In this document: positions 49,638-58,652 of the stretch, piece after piece
Layout of the letters: each line of letters starts with the position of its first letter
Position numbering within the stretch: position 1 is the first letter of the stretch
Program-made: the position numbers and the translations under genes
Notes under the pieces: model-generated
What the model was told of the DNA's origin: nothing
What the model saw: the letters and a program-made list of their open reading frames with translations, nothing else
Database searches by the model: none
NCBI RefSeq assembly: GCF_017916455.1
Contig: NZ_JAFMSY010000001.1
Span: 124,001 to 188,000, forward strand
DNA: 64,000 nucleotides
Direction of reading: 5' to 3'
From: Nocardioides xinjiangensis
Lineage (GTDB): Bacteria; Actinomycetota; Actinomycetes; Propionibacteriales; Nocardioidaceae

Positions 49638-50522
49638 TCAGGCGTCCGAGCCGGCCAGCCGCGCCAGCAGCCCGGGCAGCTCCCCCGGCAGCTCGCGGGC
49701 GAGGTAGCCGACGGGACCGACCCGTCCCGCCAGCTCGTCACCCGCACCGGCGTGCAGGTGGGCGGCCCACACCGCGGCCTGGGCAGGCTCCGCCCCGCGG
49801 GCGAGCAGGCCCGCCACGATCCCCGCCTGCACGTCACCGGAGCCGGCGACCCCGAGCCCCGGGTTCCCGGCCTCGACACGCCAGAGGTCGTTCCCGGCCG
49901 CGACGACCTTCACCGACCCGCCGCACAGCACGACGGCGTCCGTCCGGCCGGCCAGCTGCGCCGCATGGCCCTCGAGGTCCGACTCGACGTCCTCCTCGTC
50001 GGCGCCGAGGCAGCGCGACAGCTCCGTCGGGTTCACCGTCAGCACCACGTCGGCCTCGAGGGCCGCGACGCCGTCGTGGTTGTCGGTGACGTACGCCGTG
50101 GCGAGGGCGTCGAGCACGACCCGCCCGCCGAGCCGGGGGACCACCCGCCCGACGAGGGCCGCCGCGGTGTCCGTGTCCGTGAAGCCGGGACCGAGCAGCG
50201 CCACACCGGCGCCGTCGGCGAGCTCGACGAGGCCCTCGGTCTCGCCGACGTCGATCGAACCGGACTCGTCCTCCCTCAGCCCGACCACCATCAGCTCGGG
50301 CGCGGCCACGGCCAGGGCCGTCGCGCAGGAGGCAGCCGTCGCGAGGCGCACCTTGCCCGCCCCCACGCGGAAGGCGCCCTCGACGGCGAGCAGTCCGGCC
50401 CCGGGCGTCGCCCGGCTGCCGGCGACCACGGCGAGGCGGCCGCGGGACTCCTTGTCCGAGCCCGGCTCCGGCAGCGCCCAGTCACGCAGCAGCGCGCCGT
50501 CGACCAGCGTCGCGTCAGGCAT
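49638..50522 (-). CDS. nnrD: ADP-dependent NAD(P)H-hydrate dehydratase
   Basis: A 294-residue ribokinase-fold enzyme that repairs hydrated NAD(P)H with ATP or ADP. GRLAVVAGSRATPGAGLLA near residue 29, the nucleotide-binding ALLGPGF near 108, LTVNPTELSR near 162 and NPGLGVAGSGDVQAGIVAGL near 222 with the catalytic Asp are diagnostic. It lacks the epimerase domain of the bifunctional Nnr. It overlaps the upstream phosphatase by 8 nt, which implies coupling. Confidence 0.9.
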   Translation of the reverse strand: MPDATLVDGALLRDWALPEPGSDKESRGRLAVVAGSRATPGAGLLAVEGAFRVGAGKVRLATAASCATALAVAAPELMVVGLREDESGSIDVGETEGLVELADGAGVALLGPGFTDTDTAAALVGRVVPRLGGRVVLDALATAYVTDNHDGVAALEADVVLTVNPTELSRCLGADEEDVESDLEGHAAQLAGRTDAVVLCGGSVKVVAAGNDLWRVEAGNPGLGVAGSGDVQAGIVAGLLARGAEPAQAAVWAAHLHAGAGDELAGRVGPVGYLARELPGELPGLLARLAGSDA

Positions 50523-51276
50523 CGGGGGCCTCCCCCGCCTGGTCGTCCTCGTCGGTCCTCTCCGCCGGGCCGCGCGTCAGGTGCGAGTCGTCGGCAAAGG
50601 TCTCGAGCACGAGTCCCTCCGGCCCCCTGCGGTAGCGCGTCAGGGACGCGTTCGGGATCGGCGTGGTCCGGTCGATGTCGAGCAGCGCCGCCTCGTCGAG
50701 CCCCTCCAGGGCGTAGCGGAACGACATGATCACCGCCTGGTGCGTGAACAGCCACACCCGCTGGCCGTCGTACCCCTCCCGCAGGTCGGCCAGCAGGCTG
50801 CGGATCCGCAGCACCACGTCGGCCCAGCTCTCGCCGGAGGGCGGCTGGTAGTAGAACTTGCCGACGTGGGAGCGGCGCTCGGCCTCCTCGGGATACCTGC
50901 CGCGGATCCCCTTGCCGGTCAGCCCGTCGAAGAGACCGAGGTCGCGCTCGCGGAGCCGCTCGTCGAGGAGCAGGTCGATCCCCAGGTCGCCCAGCGCAGC
51001 GCGCGCGGTGTCCGCGGCGCGGCGGTAGGGCGAGCTCACCACGAGGTGCGGGCGCTCCTCCTCGGCGATCCCGGCGACCCACCGGCCGAGGGTGCGCGCC
51101 TGCTCCTCGCCGTTGGCCGACAGCTCGACGTCCGCGTCGCGCGCCGACAGCTCGAGCCGGTCGGCGTCGGCGTCGCGCGCCTCCGTGTCGGCGATGTTCC
51201 CCGCGCTCTCCCCGTGCCGGACCAGCACCAGCTGCTCCGGTCCGCGCCTGCCCTGCAGCACCGCCGTCAGCCCCAT
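50515..51276 (-). CDS. Histidine phosphatase (phosphoglycerate mutase-like) protein
   Basis: A 253-residue member of the histidine phosphatase superfamily. VLVRHGESAGN near residue 19 carries the phospho-acceptor His in the RHG motif, SSPYRRAADTARAAL near 80 the conserved Arg, ERDLG near 112, and VWLFTHQAVIMSFRYAL near 178 the second catalytic His. Substrates range from sugar phosphates to signalling nucleotides; none can be chosen here. ATG 51276 has GAGGA upstream and is preferred. First in an operon with nnrD. Confidence 0.88.
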   Translation of the reverse strand: MGLTAVLQGRRGPEQLVLVRHGESAGNIADTEARDADADRLELSARDADVELSANGEEQARTLGRWVAGIAEEERPHLVVSSPYRRAADTARAALGDLGIDLLLDERLRERDLGLFDGLTGKGIRGRYPEEAERRSHVGKFYYQPPSGESWADVVLRIRSLLADLREGYDGQRVWLFTHQAVIMSFRYALEGLDEAALLDIDRTTPIPNASLTRYRRGPEGLVLETFADDSHLTRGPAERTDEDDQAGEAPDA

Positions 51277-51394
51277 CCGCGCCTCCTCGCCGTCAGTCGC
51301 AGCCTCCCCGGGCGCGTCGCCCGGACCGTTACCCCGCCGGCCCGTCCCGGATGCGCCCGTCGCATGCCGCTGCGGGCAGGGGGAACAACAGGGC

Positions 51395-52966
51395 ATGGCC
51401 GACCCGCTCGACACCTATCGCCGCATGCGGGACTTCGGCCGCACCCCCGAGCCCGCCGGCGAGGTCGCCGCCACGGACGGCGCGGCGAGGTTCGTCGTGC
51501 AGCGCCACCGGGCCAGCCGCCTGCACTACGACCTCCGCTTCGAGGTCGACGGCGTGCTGGTCAGCTGGGCGGTCCCCAAGGGACCGACCCTCGACCCGAA
51601 GGCGCGACGCCTGGCCATGCACGTCGAGGACCACCCGATCGAGTACCTGGACTTCGAGGGCGTCATCCCCGCCGGGGAGTACGGCGGCGGCGACGTGGTG
51701 GTGTGGGACATCGGCACCTGGGAGCCGGTGCGGACCGACGACCCCCGGGCAGCGGTCGAGTCCGGCGAGCTGCACGCGGAGGTCCACGGCCGCAAGCTCC
51801 GGGGCCGCCTCGTGCTCGTGCGCCGGGACGGCGACGCGGGCGAGAGCGGCGAGCCCTGGATGCTCCTGCACAAGCGCGACGAGCACGCGGTCGAGGGGTG
51901 GGACCCCGAGGACCACCCGCGGTCGGTCCTCAGCGGCCGCACGAACGACGAGGTCCTCGCGGACCCGCACCGGCTCTGGCGCTCGGACGTGCCGGCGGAG
52001 GTCGCGGCGATCTCCCTGCTGCCCGACCCGCTGCCCGACGCGGCGATCGACCGGTTGGCGTCGATGGGCACCTCGGGCACGTGGGACGTCTTCGGCCGCC
52101 GCCTGAAGGTGACCAACCTCGACAAGGTGCTGTTCCCGGGCGACCCGCCGGTGACCAAGCGCGAGCTGCTGGCCTACACCGCCCGGATCGCGCCGTTCGC
52201 GCTGCCCTACCTCGAGGGCCGCGCGCTGAACATGCACCGCTATCCCGACGGCGTGGAGGCCAAGGGCTTCTGGCACAAGGAGCGGCCCAACCACGCACCG
52301 GTCTGGCTGGGCGCGTGGGACAACGACGAGGCCGACGAGGGGGAGACGGAGACCTACGTCGTCGCCGACGAGCCGGCCGCCCTGGTGTGGGCCGCCAACT
52401 TCGGGGCCCTCGAGTGGCACCCGTGGACGTCGCGGACCGACGCTCCGCACGAGCCGACGTACGCCCTGGTGGACCTCGACCCCGGCACCGCCACGAGCTG
52501 GGAGGACCTGCTGGTGCTCGCGCGGCTGCACCGCACCGCGCTCGACCACCTCGGCGTCACGGCCCGCGCCAAGGTGACCGGCCGCCGCGGCATCCAGATC
52601 TGGGTGCCGGTCGTCCCCGGCTACACCTTCGACGACACCCGGGCGTGGGTCGAGAAGCTGTCGCGCACGGTCGGCAAGGTGGTGCCGGAGCTCGTCAGCT
52701 GGAAGTGGGAGGTCAAGGCGCGCAAGGGGCTCGCGCGGCTGGACTACACGCAGAACGCCATCAACAAGACCCTCGTCGCGCCCTGGTCACCGCGGCCGGC
52801 CCCCGAGGCGCCGGTGTCGGTGCCCATCGGGTGGGACGAGCTCGACGACCCGGACCTGCGGCCCGACCGCTGGACCGTGCGCACCGTGCTCGACCGGCTC
52901 GCCGAGAAGGGGGACCCGTTCCGGGCGCTGCTGGGCGCGGCGCAGGAGCTCCCGGAGATCAGCTGA
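51395..52966 (+). CDS. LigD-like 3'-phosphoesterase-polymerase protein lacking the ligase domain
   Basis: A 523-residue protein. Residues 15-175 are the LigD phosphoesterase (PE) domain with HRASRLHYDLRFEVDG near 38-53 and the downstream PAGEYGGGDV. Residues about 230-520 are the POL domain, an archaeo-eukaryotic primase-like polymerase, with VDLDPGTA near residue 358, GRRGIQIWVP near 396 and LDYTQNAINKTLV near 448. The ATP-dependent ligase domain of full LigD is absent. It should trim 3' ends and add nucleotides during end joining, with Ku and a ligase elsewhere. The end overlaps the convergent PhzF gene by 8 nt. Confidence 0.93.
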   Translation: MADPLDTYRRMRDFGRTPEPAGEVAATDGAARFVVQRHRASRLHYDLRFEVDGVLVSWAVPKGPTLDPKARRLAMHVEDHPIEYLDFEGVIPAGEYGGGDVVVWDIGTWEPVRTDDPRAAVESGELHAEVHGRKLRGRLVLVRRDGDAGESGEPWMLLHKRDEHAVEGWDPEDHPRSVLSGRTNDEVLADPHRLWRSDVPAEVAAISLLPDPLPDAAIDRLASMGTSGTWDVFGRRLKVTNLDKVLFPGDPPVTKRELLAYTARIAPFALPYLEGRALNMHRYPDGVEAKGFWHKERPNHAPVWLGAWDNDEADEGETETYVVADEPAALVWAANFGALEWHPWTSRTDAPHEPTYALVDLDPGTATSWEDLLVLARLHRTALDHLGVTARAKVTGRRGIQIWVPVVPGYTFDDTRAWVEKLSRTVGKVVPELVSWKWEVKARKGLARLDYTQNAINKTLVAPWSPRPAPEAPVSVPIGWDELDDPDLRPDRWTVRTVLDRLAEKGDPFRALLGAAQELPEIS

Positions 52967-53819
52967 GGGGGGTGCGCGCCCCGAGGTCGACCTGGCCCGT
53001 GATCCGGGTGACCGCGTCGCCGGACACCCACACGCGCCCCTCGGCCGCCTCGAGCCGGACGCGTCCTTCGCGACCGATCACGCTCCCCTGCCGGGACGTG
53101 TACGACGGCGGAAGTGCCCCGGTGCCCACCAGCCACTGCGCGAGGCCGGCGTTGGCGCTGCCCGTCACCGGGTCCTCGACGAAGTCCCGGCCGTCGGCGA
53201 AGAACGCGCGCACCTCGACGTCGGCGCCCAGGTCGGCGGCCGCGACGTCGCCCCACCGGCCCAGCACCGTCACCTTCAGGTCGGTGAAGGCGGCGACGTC
53301 GGGCACGACGTCCAGGACGGCCTCGGCCGAGCCGAGGTCGACGCCGACCCAGCCGGGACCGTTGTCGATCCACGCCATGTCCTCGACGGCACCGTCCTCG
53401 ACCCCCAGTGCGTGGACGACCCGGGCCCGCAGCTCGACGTCGACGGGCCCCGAGCGTCGCAGCGGCGGTGCGGCGAAGCCGAGGCGGGGCGAGCGACGTA
53501 CGTCGACGAGCCCGGCGCCGCACTCCTGCACGACGACCTCCCCGCGGGGCACTCCCCCGGCCTCGAGCCACGCGTGCGCGCTGCCGATGGTCGGGTGCCC
53601 CGCGAACGGGAGCTCGCCGCTGGTGGTCCAGATCCGCACGCGGTAGTCCGCCGCCGGGTCGGTCGGCGCGCAGAGGAACGTCGTCTCCGACAGGTTGGTC
53701 CAGCGCGCGAACCGCGCCATCTCCTCGTCGCTGACGCCGTCGGCGTCGTGCACGACCGCGAGCGGGTTGCCGAGCCACGGCTCGGCACTGAAGACGTCGA
53801 CCTGGCGGAAGGGCAGCAT
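52959..53819 (-). CDS. PhzF-family isomerase/epimerase-like protein
   Basis: A 286-residue protein of the PhzF family (diaminopimelate-epimerase fold). It starts LPFRQVDVFSAEPWLGNPLAVV, followed by NLSETTFL, the typical TSGELPFAGHPTIGSAHAWL near residue 70 and the EDPVTGSANAGLAQWL region near 215. PhzF isomerises DHHA in phenazine synthesis, but no other phenazine gene is here, so this is one of the many orphan paralogs with unknown substrate. ATG 53819 gives the standard start. Confidence 0.9.
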   Translation of the reverse strand: MLPFRQVDVFSAEPWLGNPLAVVHDADGVSDEEMARFARWTNLSETTFLCAPTDPAADYRVRIWTTSGELPFAGHPTIGSAHAWLEAGGVPRGEVVVQECGAGLVDVRRSPRLGFAAPPLRRSGPVDVELRARVVHALGVEDGAVEDMAWIDNGPGWVGVDLGSAEAVLDVVPDVAAFTDLKVTVLGRWGDVAAADLGADVEVRAFFADGRDFVEDPVTGSANAGLAQWLVGTGALPPSYTSRQGSVIGREGRVRLEAAEGRVWVSGDAVTRITGQVDLGARTPLS

Positions 53820-53855
53820 CCCGCGATCCAAGCACACGGTCGGCGGCCCGCGGGC

Positions 53856-54305
53856 TCACCCGTCGGCGGCCACGACCTCGAGCGCCCGGCGGTAGCCGTC
53901 GATCCCCTGCCCCGCAATCGTCGTGACAGCGTGCGGCTCGACCACGGAGGTGTGGCGGAACTGCTCCGCCCGCTGCCGGGGGTCGGAGATGTGCACCTCG
54001 ACCAGCGGCGCGGTCAGCTGGGCGCAGGCGTCCCAGAGCGCGAGCGAGTAGTGCGTCCACGCGCCGGCGTTGAGCACGACCGGCACCGCGTCGTCGGCGG
54101 CGGCGTTCAGCCAGTCGAGGAGGTCGCCCTCGTGGTTGGTCTGGCGCACCTCGACGTCGAGCCCGAGCCCGCGGCCCCACTCCACGCACAGGTGGGCGAG
54201 CTCGGCGTGGGTCGTCGAGCCGTAGATCTCGGGCTGGCGGCGACCGAGGCGCCCGAGGTTGGGACCGTTGAGGACCAGGACCTTCCTGGCCGGATCCGTG
54301 CTCAC
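53856..54305 (-). CDS. aroQ: Type II 3-dehydroquinate dehydratase
   Basis: A 149-residue class II dehydroquinase, the third shikimate step. VLVLNGPNLGRLGRRQPEIYG near residue 9 includes the catalytic Arg and Tyr, QTNHEGDLLDWLN near 54 the substrate loop, LNAGAWTHYS near 79 the second site, and EVHISDPRQRAEQFRHTS near 103 the His motif. The GTG start overlaps the aroB stop as GTGA. Last gene of the aro operon. Confidence 0.97.
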   Translation of the reverse strand: MSTDPARKVLVLNGPNLGRLGRRQPEIYGSTTHAELAHLCVEWGRGLGLDVEVRQTNHEGDLLDWLNAAADDAVPVVLNAGAWTHYSLALWDACAQLTAPLVEVHISDPRQRAEQFRHTSVVEPHAVTTIAGQGIDGYRRALEVVAADG

Positions 54306-55411
54306 CGGACGCCCCCGATGGCGGCGTACGCAGCCCGCAGGTCGTCCTCGCTCGGGCCCGCCAGGATCCGCGGCGAGGCGAGGTCGTCGAGGACCACGAA
54401 CCGCAGCTGCGAGCCGCGCGCCTTCTTGTCGACCTTCATCGCGGCGTGCAGCTCGTCGAACGACGCCGCGTCGTACGTGGTCGGCAGGCCCACGCGCGAC
54501 AGTGCGGCCCGGTGTCGCTCCACGAGCGCGGGATCGAGCCCGGCGGCGCGGGCGGCCAGCTCCGCGACGTACACGCAGCCGATCGCGACGGCCTCGCCGT
54601 GCCGGACGGCGTAGTCGCTCGTGCGCTCGATGGCGTGGGCGAGCGTGTGGCCGTAGTTGAGCACCTCGCGACCCGGATGCCCGTCCCGGCCGCCGGTCTC
54701 CCGGAGGTCGCCGACGACGACGTCGACCTTGACCCGGACGGCGCGCTCCACCAGCTCCCGCAGCTCCGGCGAGGACGGCGTGAGGGCGTCGGGGTCGGTG
54801 CGCTCGACGACGTCGAGGATCACCGGGTCGGCGACGAAGCCGCACTTGACGACCTCGCCCAACCCGGCGACGAGCTCCGCGCGCGGGAGCGTGTCGAGCA
54901 GCGACAGGTCGCAGAGCACGCCGGCGGGCTCGTGGAAGGACCCGACGAGGTTCTTGCCGGCGCCGGTGTTGATGCCGGTCTTGCCGCCGACGGCGGCGTC
55001 CACCATGCCCAGGAGCGTCGTCGGCACGTGCACCACCCGTACGCCGCGCAGCCAGGTCGCGGCGACGAAGCCGCCGAGGTCGGTGGTCGCGCCGCCCCCG
55101 ATGGTCACCACGGCGTCGGACCGGGTGAAGCCCGCCTCGCCGAGCGCCTCCCAGCAGTCGGCGGCGACCGGTGCGGTCTTGGCGCGCTCGCCGTCGGGGA
55201 GCCCGAGGGCGAGGACGTCGTAGTGCTCGACCAGCGCGTCGACGACGGGGTCGGCCAGGGCGCCCAGCGCGCCGGCGTACAGCACCGCGACCCGCTCGAC
55301 GCTCTCCCCGAGCAGTGCGGGCAACCGCGCGCTGAGCCCGTGGCCGACGACGACGTCGTAGGGCGAGGCGCCGCCGACGTGGAGGACGGTGTCGGGTCCG
55401 GGCGCGCTCAC
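54302..55411 (-). CDS. aroB: 3-dehydroquinate synthase
   Basis: A 369-residue AroB, the second shikimate step, which cyclises DAHP using NAD and a divalent metal. TIGGGATTDLGGFVAATWLRG near residue 105 is the NAD-binding region, KTGINTGAGKNLVGSFHEP near 148 the substrate loop, EVVKCGFVAD near 185 contributes metal-site residues, and NYGHTLAHAIERTSDYAVRHGEAVAIG near 260 supplies metal-ligand His. The GTG overlaps the aroK stop by 4 nt. Confidence 0.98.
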   Translation of the reverse strand: MSAPGPDTVLHVGGASPYDVVVGHGLSARLPALLGESVERVAVLYAGALGALADPVVDALVEHYDVLALGLPDGERAKTAPVAADCWEALGEAGFTRSDAVVTIGGGATTDLGGFVAATWLRGVRVVHVPTTLLGMVDAAVGGKTGINTGAGKNLVGSFHEPAGVLCDLSLLDTLPRAELVAGLGEVVKCGFVADPVILDVVERTDPDALTPSSPELRELVERAVRVKVDVVVGDLRETGGRDGHPGREVLNYGHTLAHAIERTSDYAVRHGEAVAIGCVYVAELAARAAGLDPALVERHRAALSRVGLPTTYDAASFDELHAAMKVDKKARGSQLRFVVLDDLASPRILAGPSEDDLRAAYAAIGGVR

Positions 55412-55908
55412 GGCAGCAGCTCCTCGATGTCGGCGGCGACCTCGGCGGGGGTGCGGCCGTCGGTGTCCACGACGTGGGTGGCGACCGACTCGTAGACGGG
55501 GGTGCGCTCGTCGAGCAGCGCCTTGATCCGGGCGCGGACGTTGCCGAGCAGGAGCGGGCGGCCCACGCCGAGCCCGACCCGCTTCACCGCGTCGCCGAGC
55601 CCGACCCGCAGGAACACGACCGGCAGGCCCGCGAGCAGCTCGCGGGTCTCCGCCCGCAGCACCGCTCCCCCACCGAGCGCCAGGACGCCGTCGTGCTCCG
55701 CGACCGCGGCGGCGACGGCGGCCGCCTCGAACTCGCGGAAGTGCTCCTCGCCCGACTCCACGAAGATGTCGGAGATCTCCCGGCCCGTGCTCGCCTCGAT
55801 GTCGGCGTCGGTGTCGCGGACGGGCACGCCCCAGGCCTGGCCGAGCAGGGCGGCGACGGTGGTCTTGCCCGCGCCCATCGGGCCGACGAGCACCACGCGC
55901 GGGCTCAT
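55408..55908 (-). CDS. aroK: Shikimate kinase
   Basis: A 166-residue kinase that phosphorylates shikimate with ATP. The P-loop [15 protein letters not shown] is at residues 9-23, [18 protein letters not shown] near 32 binds shikimate, [12 protein letters not shown] near 58 and LALGGGAVL near 75 complete the substrate site, and a lid lies near [12 protein letters not shown]. The length is normal. The ATG overlaps the aroC stop as ATGA, so it is co-translated. Confidence 0.97.
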   Translation of the reverse strand: MSPRVVLVGPMGAGKTTVAALLGQAWGVPVRDTDADIEASTGREISDIFVESGEEHFREFEAAAVAAAVAEHDGVLALGGGAVLRAETRELLAGLPVVFLRVGLGDAVKRVGLGVGRPLLLGNVRARIKALLDERTPVYESVATHVVDTDGRTPAEVAADIEELLP

Positions 55909-57083
55909 CGGAACCGGAGGGTGTCGAGGTAGGACGCGGCGTTGCGGCGAGTCTCCTGCACCGAGTCGCCCCCGAACTTCTCCACGACGGCGTCCGCGAG
56001 CACCAGCGCGACCATCGCCTCCGCGACGATGCCCGCCGCGGGGACGGCGCACACGTCGGAGCGCTGGTGGTGCGCGACCGCGGCCTCGCCGGTCGCGACG
56101 TCGACGGTGCGCAGGGCCTTCGGCACCGTCGCGATCGGCTTCATCGCGGCACGGACGCGAAGCACCTCTCCCGTCGACATGCCTCCCTCGGTGCCCCCGG
56201 AGCGTCCCGACGCGCGACGCAACCCCGCGTCGGTCGCCACGATCTCGTCGTGCGCCTGCGAGCCCGGGGTGTCGGCCAGCTCGAAGCCGTCGCCGACCTC
56301 CACCCCCTTGATGGCCTGGATGCCCATCAGCGCGCCGGCGAGGCGCGCGTCGAGCCGGCGGTCCCAGTGGACGTGGGAGCCGAGGCCCGGCGGCAGTCCG
56401 TGGACGACGACCTCGACGACCCCGCCTAGCGTGTCGCCGTCCTTGTGCGCCTGGTCGATGCGCGCGACCATCGCGGCGCTCGCGCCGGGGTCGAGGCAGC
56501 GGACCTCGTCGGCGTCGAGCCGCTCGACGTCCTCGGGCCCGGGCACGAGCCCGGCCGGGGCCTTGACCCCGCCGAGCGCGACCACGTGGGACACGATGCG
56601 CGCGCCGACCGCCTGCTCGAGGAAGTTGGCGGCGACGCGGCCGAGCGCGACGCGGGCAGCCGTCTCGCGGGCGGAGGCCCGCTCGAGGATCGGGCGCGCC
56701 TCGTCGAAGGCGTACTTCTGCATCCCGACGAGGTCCGCGTGGCCGGGGCGCGGTCGGGTCAGGGGCGCGTTGCGCGCCAGCGCCTCGAGCTCCACCGGGT
56801 CGACGGGGTCGGCGGACATGACCTTCTCCCACTTCGGCCACTCGGTGTTGCCGACCTCGATGGCCACCGGCCCACCCTGGGTCTCGCCGTGGCGGACGCC
56901 GCCCAGCACGCGGACCTGGTCCTGCTCGAACTTCATCCGCGCCCCGCGTCCGTAGCCGAGGCGCCGACGGGCGAGCGAGTCGGCGAGGTCGTCCGACGTC
57001 ACGCGCACGTGCGCGGGCAGGCCCTCGAGGATCGCCACCAGCGAGGGACCGTGGGACTCGCCTGCTGTCAGCCATCGGAGCAT
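55905..57083 (-). CDS. aroC: Chorismate synthase
   Basis: A 392-residue chorismate synthase, the last shared step of aromatic synthesis, which needs reduced [23 protein letters not shown] at the start and [19 protein letters not shown] near 40 are diagnostic. FMN is held by conserved basic residues, and the [12 protein letters not shown] region near residue 338 is intact. It starts 12 bp downstream of the prepilin-peptidase gene stop and is the first of the coupled aroC-K-B-Q string. Confidence 0.98.
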   Translation of the reverse strand: MLRWLTAGESHGPSLVAILEGLPAHVRVTSDDLADSLARRRLGYGRGARMKFEQDQVRVLGGVRHGETQGGPVAIEVGNTEWPKWEKVMSADPVDPVELEALARNAPLTRPRPGHADLVGMQKYAFDEARPILERASARETAARVALGRVAANFLEQAVGARIVSHVVALGGVKAPAGLVPGPEDVERLDADEVRCLDPGASAAMVARIDQAHKDGDTLGGVVEVVVHGLPPGLGSHVHWDRRLDARLAGALMGIQAIKGVEVGDGFELADTPGSQAHDEIVATDAGLRRASGRSGGTEGGMSTGEVLRVRAAMKPIATVPKALRTVDVATGEAAVAHHQRSDVCAVPAAGIVAEAMVALVLADAVVEKFGGDSVQETRRNAASYLDTLRFR

Positions 57084-57095
57084 GGCGTCAGTCTC

Positions 57096-57821
57096 TCAGC
57101 CCCAGATCCGCCCGGCGAGCGCCGTCCCCCAGACGAGACCCACCAGCGCGCCGACGACCATGAAGGGGCCGAACGGGAACGACGTCTTCAGCAGCGTGCG
57201 GTCCCGCCGCAGCGCCAGCACCACCAGCGCGGGGACGGTGAAGGCCAGGAACCCCGCCCAGACCCCGATCACCACGGCACCCCAGCCGACCCAGCCGAGC
57301 ACCAGCCCGACCGGCGCGGCGAGGCGCACGTCGCCGAAGCCGATGCCGCCAGAGCGCAGCGCCCACAGCAGCCAGTAGAACGAGCGGACCGCCACCATCG
57401 CCAGCAGCGCACGCACGAGGGCGTCGCGCTCACCGACGGCGACCCCCACGGCCACGACGGCCACGATCGCGGCGCCGGTGGCCGGCAGCACCAGCACCCT
57501 CGGCAGCAACCGGGTGTGCCAGTCGATGACCGACAGGGCGACGGCCACCGGGACCAGCGGGACCAGCCACAGCAGCGGCCAGTCCAGGCCGGTGGCGAGC
57601 CCGACGAGCGCACCGGCCACGGCCGCCACCAGCGCGCTCCGTGGACCCAGCCCCGGACGCGCGGCGAGGTCGGCGTAGCGCACCTTCGCCGGCTCGGCGT
57701 CCGGCTCGGTGTCCGGCTCGGGCACGCGGGCGACGAGCCGCGGCACCAGCAGGCCGCCGAGGCCGGCCAGCAGCGCGGCCAGGACGGCGGCGAGGACGGT
57801 GTCGTCCACCAGCCCGCTCAC
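57096..57821 (-). CDS. Prepilin peptidase / A24-family membrane aspartyl protease
   Basis: A 241-residue, seven-helix membrane protein of the A24 family. The two catalytic aspartates are visible: ALSVIDWHTRLLP near residue 98 and GGIGFGDVRLAAP near 165. It lacks the N-terminal methylase domain of full prepilin peptidases. Its substrate should be a type IV pilin or Flp-type signal, but no pilin gene is in the window. The GTG start overlaps the aroE stop as GTGA, and the position inside the aro operon is also seen in other actinobacteria. Confidence 0.9.
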   Translation of the reverse strand: MSGLVDDTVLAAVLAALLAGLGGLLVPRLVARVPEPDTEPDAEPAKVRYADLAARPGLGPRSALVAAVAGALVGLATGLDWPLLWLVPLVPVAVALSVIDWHTRLLPRVLVLPATGAAIVAVVAVGVAVGERDALVRALLAMVAVRSFYWLLWALRSGGIGFGDVRLAAPVGLVLGWVGWGAVVIGVWAGFLAFTVPALVVLALRRDRTLLKTSFPFGPFMVVGALVGLVWGTALAGRIWG

Positions 57822-58651
57822 GAGCCGTGCCGCCCGGCGAGGGCCTGCTCGCCGGCCCGGCGCATCACCTCGACCGGCGCCGGCAGTCCGGTGAACAGCT
57901 CGAGCTGCAGCGCCGCCTGGTGGACGAGCAGGTCCAGGCCGCCGACGAGCACCCGGTCACCCGGCGCCGACAGCGCGGAGGCGGCCAGCGGGGTCGGCCA
58001 CGGGTCGTAGAGCGCCTCGAAGACGACCGGGACCCCGGCGCAGCGCGCCACCAGCGCCGCCGTCTGCGCGGCGGCCGGGATGGTCGCGACGACCACGTCG
58101 GCGACGACCTCGTCGCCGGCGTCGAGCGGCGACGTGCGCACCTCGACACCGTCGGGGTGGGCGCCGAGCGCCTGCACGGTCTCCGCCGCCCGGGAGGCGT
58201 CGCGCACGAGGAGCTCGATCCGCCTGACGCCGAGGTCGGCCAGCGCCAGGCCCACCGACGTCGCGGTCGCTCCGCCGCCCAAGATCGCGGCCGACGCCAG
58301 CGGCGCCGACGTGCGCTCCCGGACGGCGGCCGCGGCCCCCGGGAGGTCGGTGTTGTCGCCGAGCCGGCCGCCGTCGTCGTCCAGCACCACGGTGTTGACC
58401 GCGCCGGCGAGTCGCGCGCGGTCGGTGAGCCGGTCGACCAGGGGCAGCACCTCACGCTTGAGCGGCATGGTCAGCGACAGGCCCCGCCAGCTGCCGTCGA
58501 GGCCGGCCAGGAACGCGGGGAGCCCGCCGGAGGCGACCCGGTGGGCGTCGTAGCCCCAGTCCAGGCCGAGCTCGGCGTACGCCGCCCGGTGCAGGACCGG
58601 CGAGAGCGAGTGGGCGATCGGGTCGCCCAGCACGCCGCAGCGCCGCCTCAC
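57818..58651 (-). CDS. aroE: Shikimate dehydrogenase
   Basis: A 277-residue NADP-dependent shikimate dehydrogenase, the fourth pathway step. VLGDPIAHSLSPVLHRAAY near residue 6 binds shikimate, SLTMPLKREVLPLVD near 62 holds the catalytic Lys, DNTDLPGA near 98, and AILGGGATATSVGLALADLG near 120 binds NADP. The GTG overlaps the mltG region with only one base between stop and start, so it is tightly co-transcribed. Confidence 0.97.
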   Translation of the reverse strand: MRRRCGVLGDPIAHSLSPVLHRAAYAELGLDWGYDAHRVASGGLPAFLAGLDGSWRGLSLTMPLKREVLPLVDRLTDRARLAGAVNTVVLDDDGGRLGDNTDLPGAAAAVRERTSAPLASAAILGGGATATSVGLALADLGVRRIELLVRDASRAAETVQALGAHPDGVEVRTSPLDAGDEVVADVVVATIPAAAQTAALVARCAGVPVVFEALYDPWPTPLAASALSAPGDRVLVGGLDLLVHQAALQLELFTGLPAPVEVMRRAGEQALAGRHGS

Positions 58652-58652
58652 C

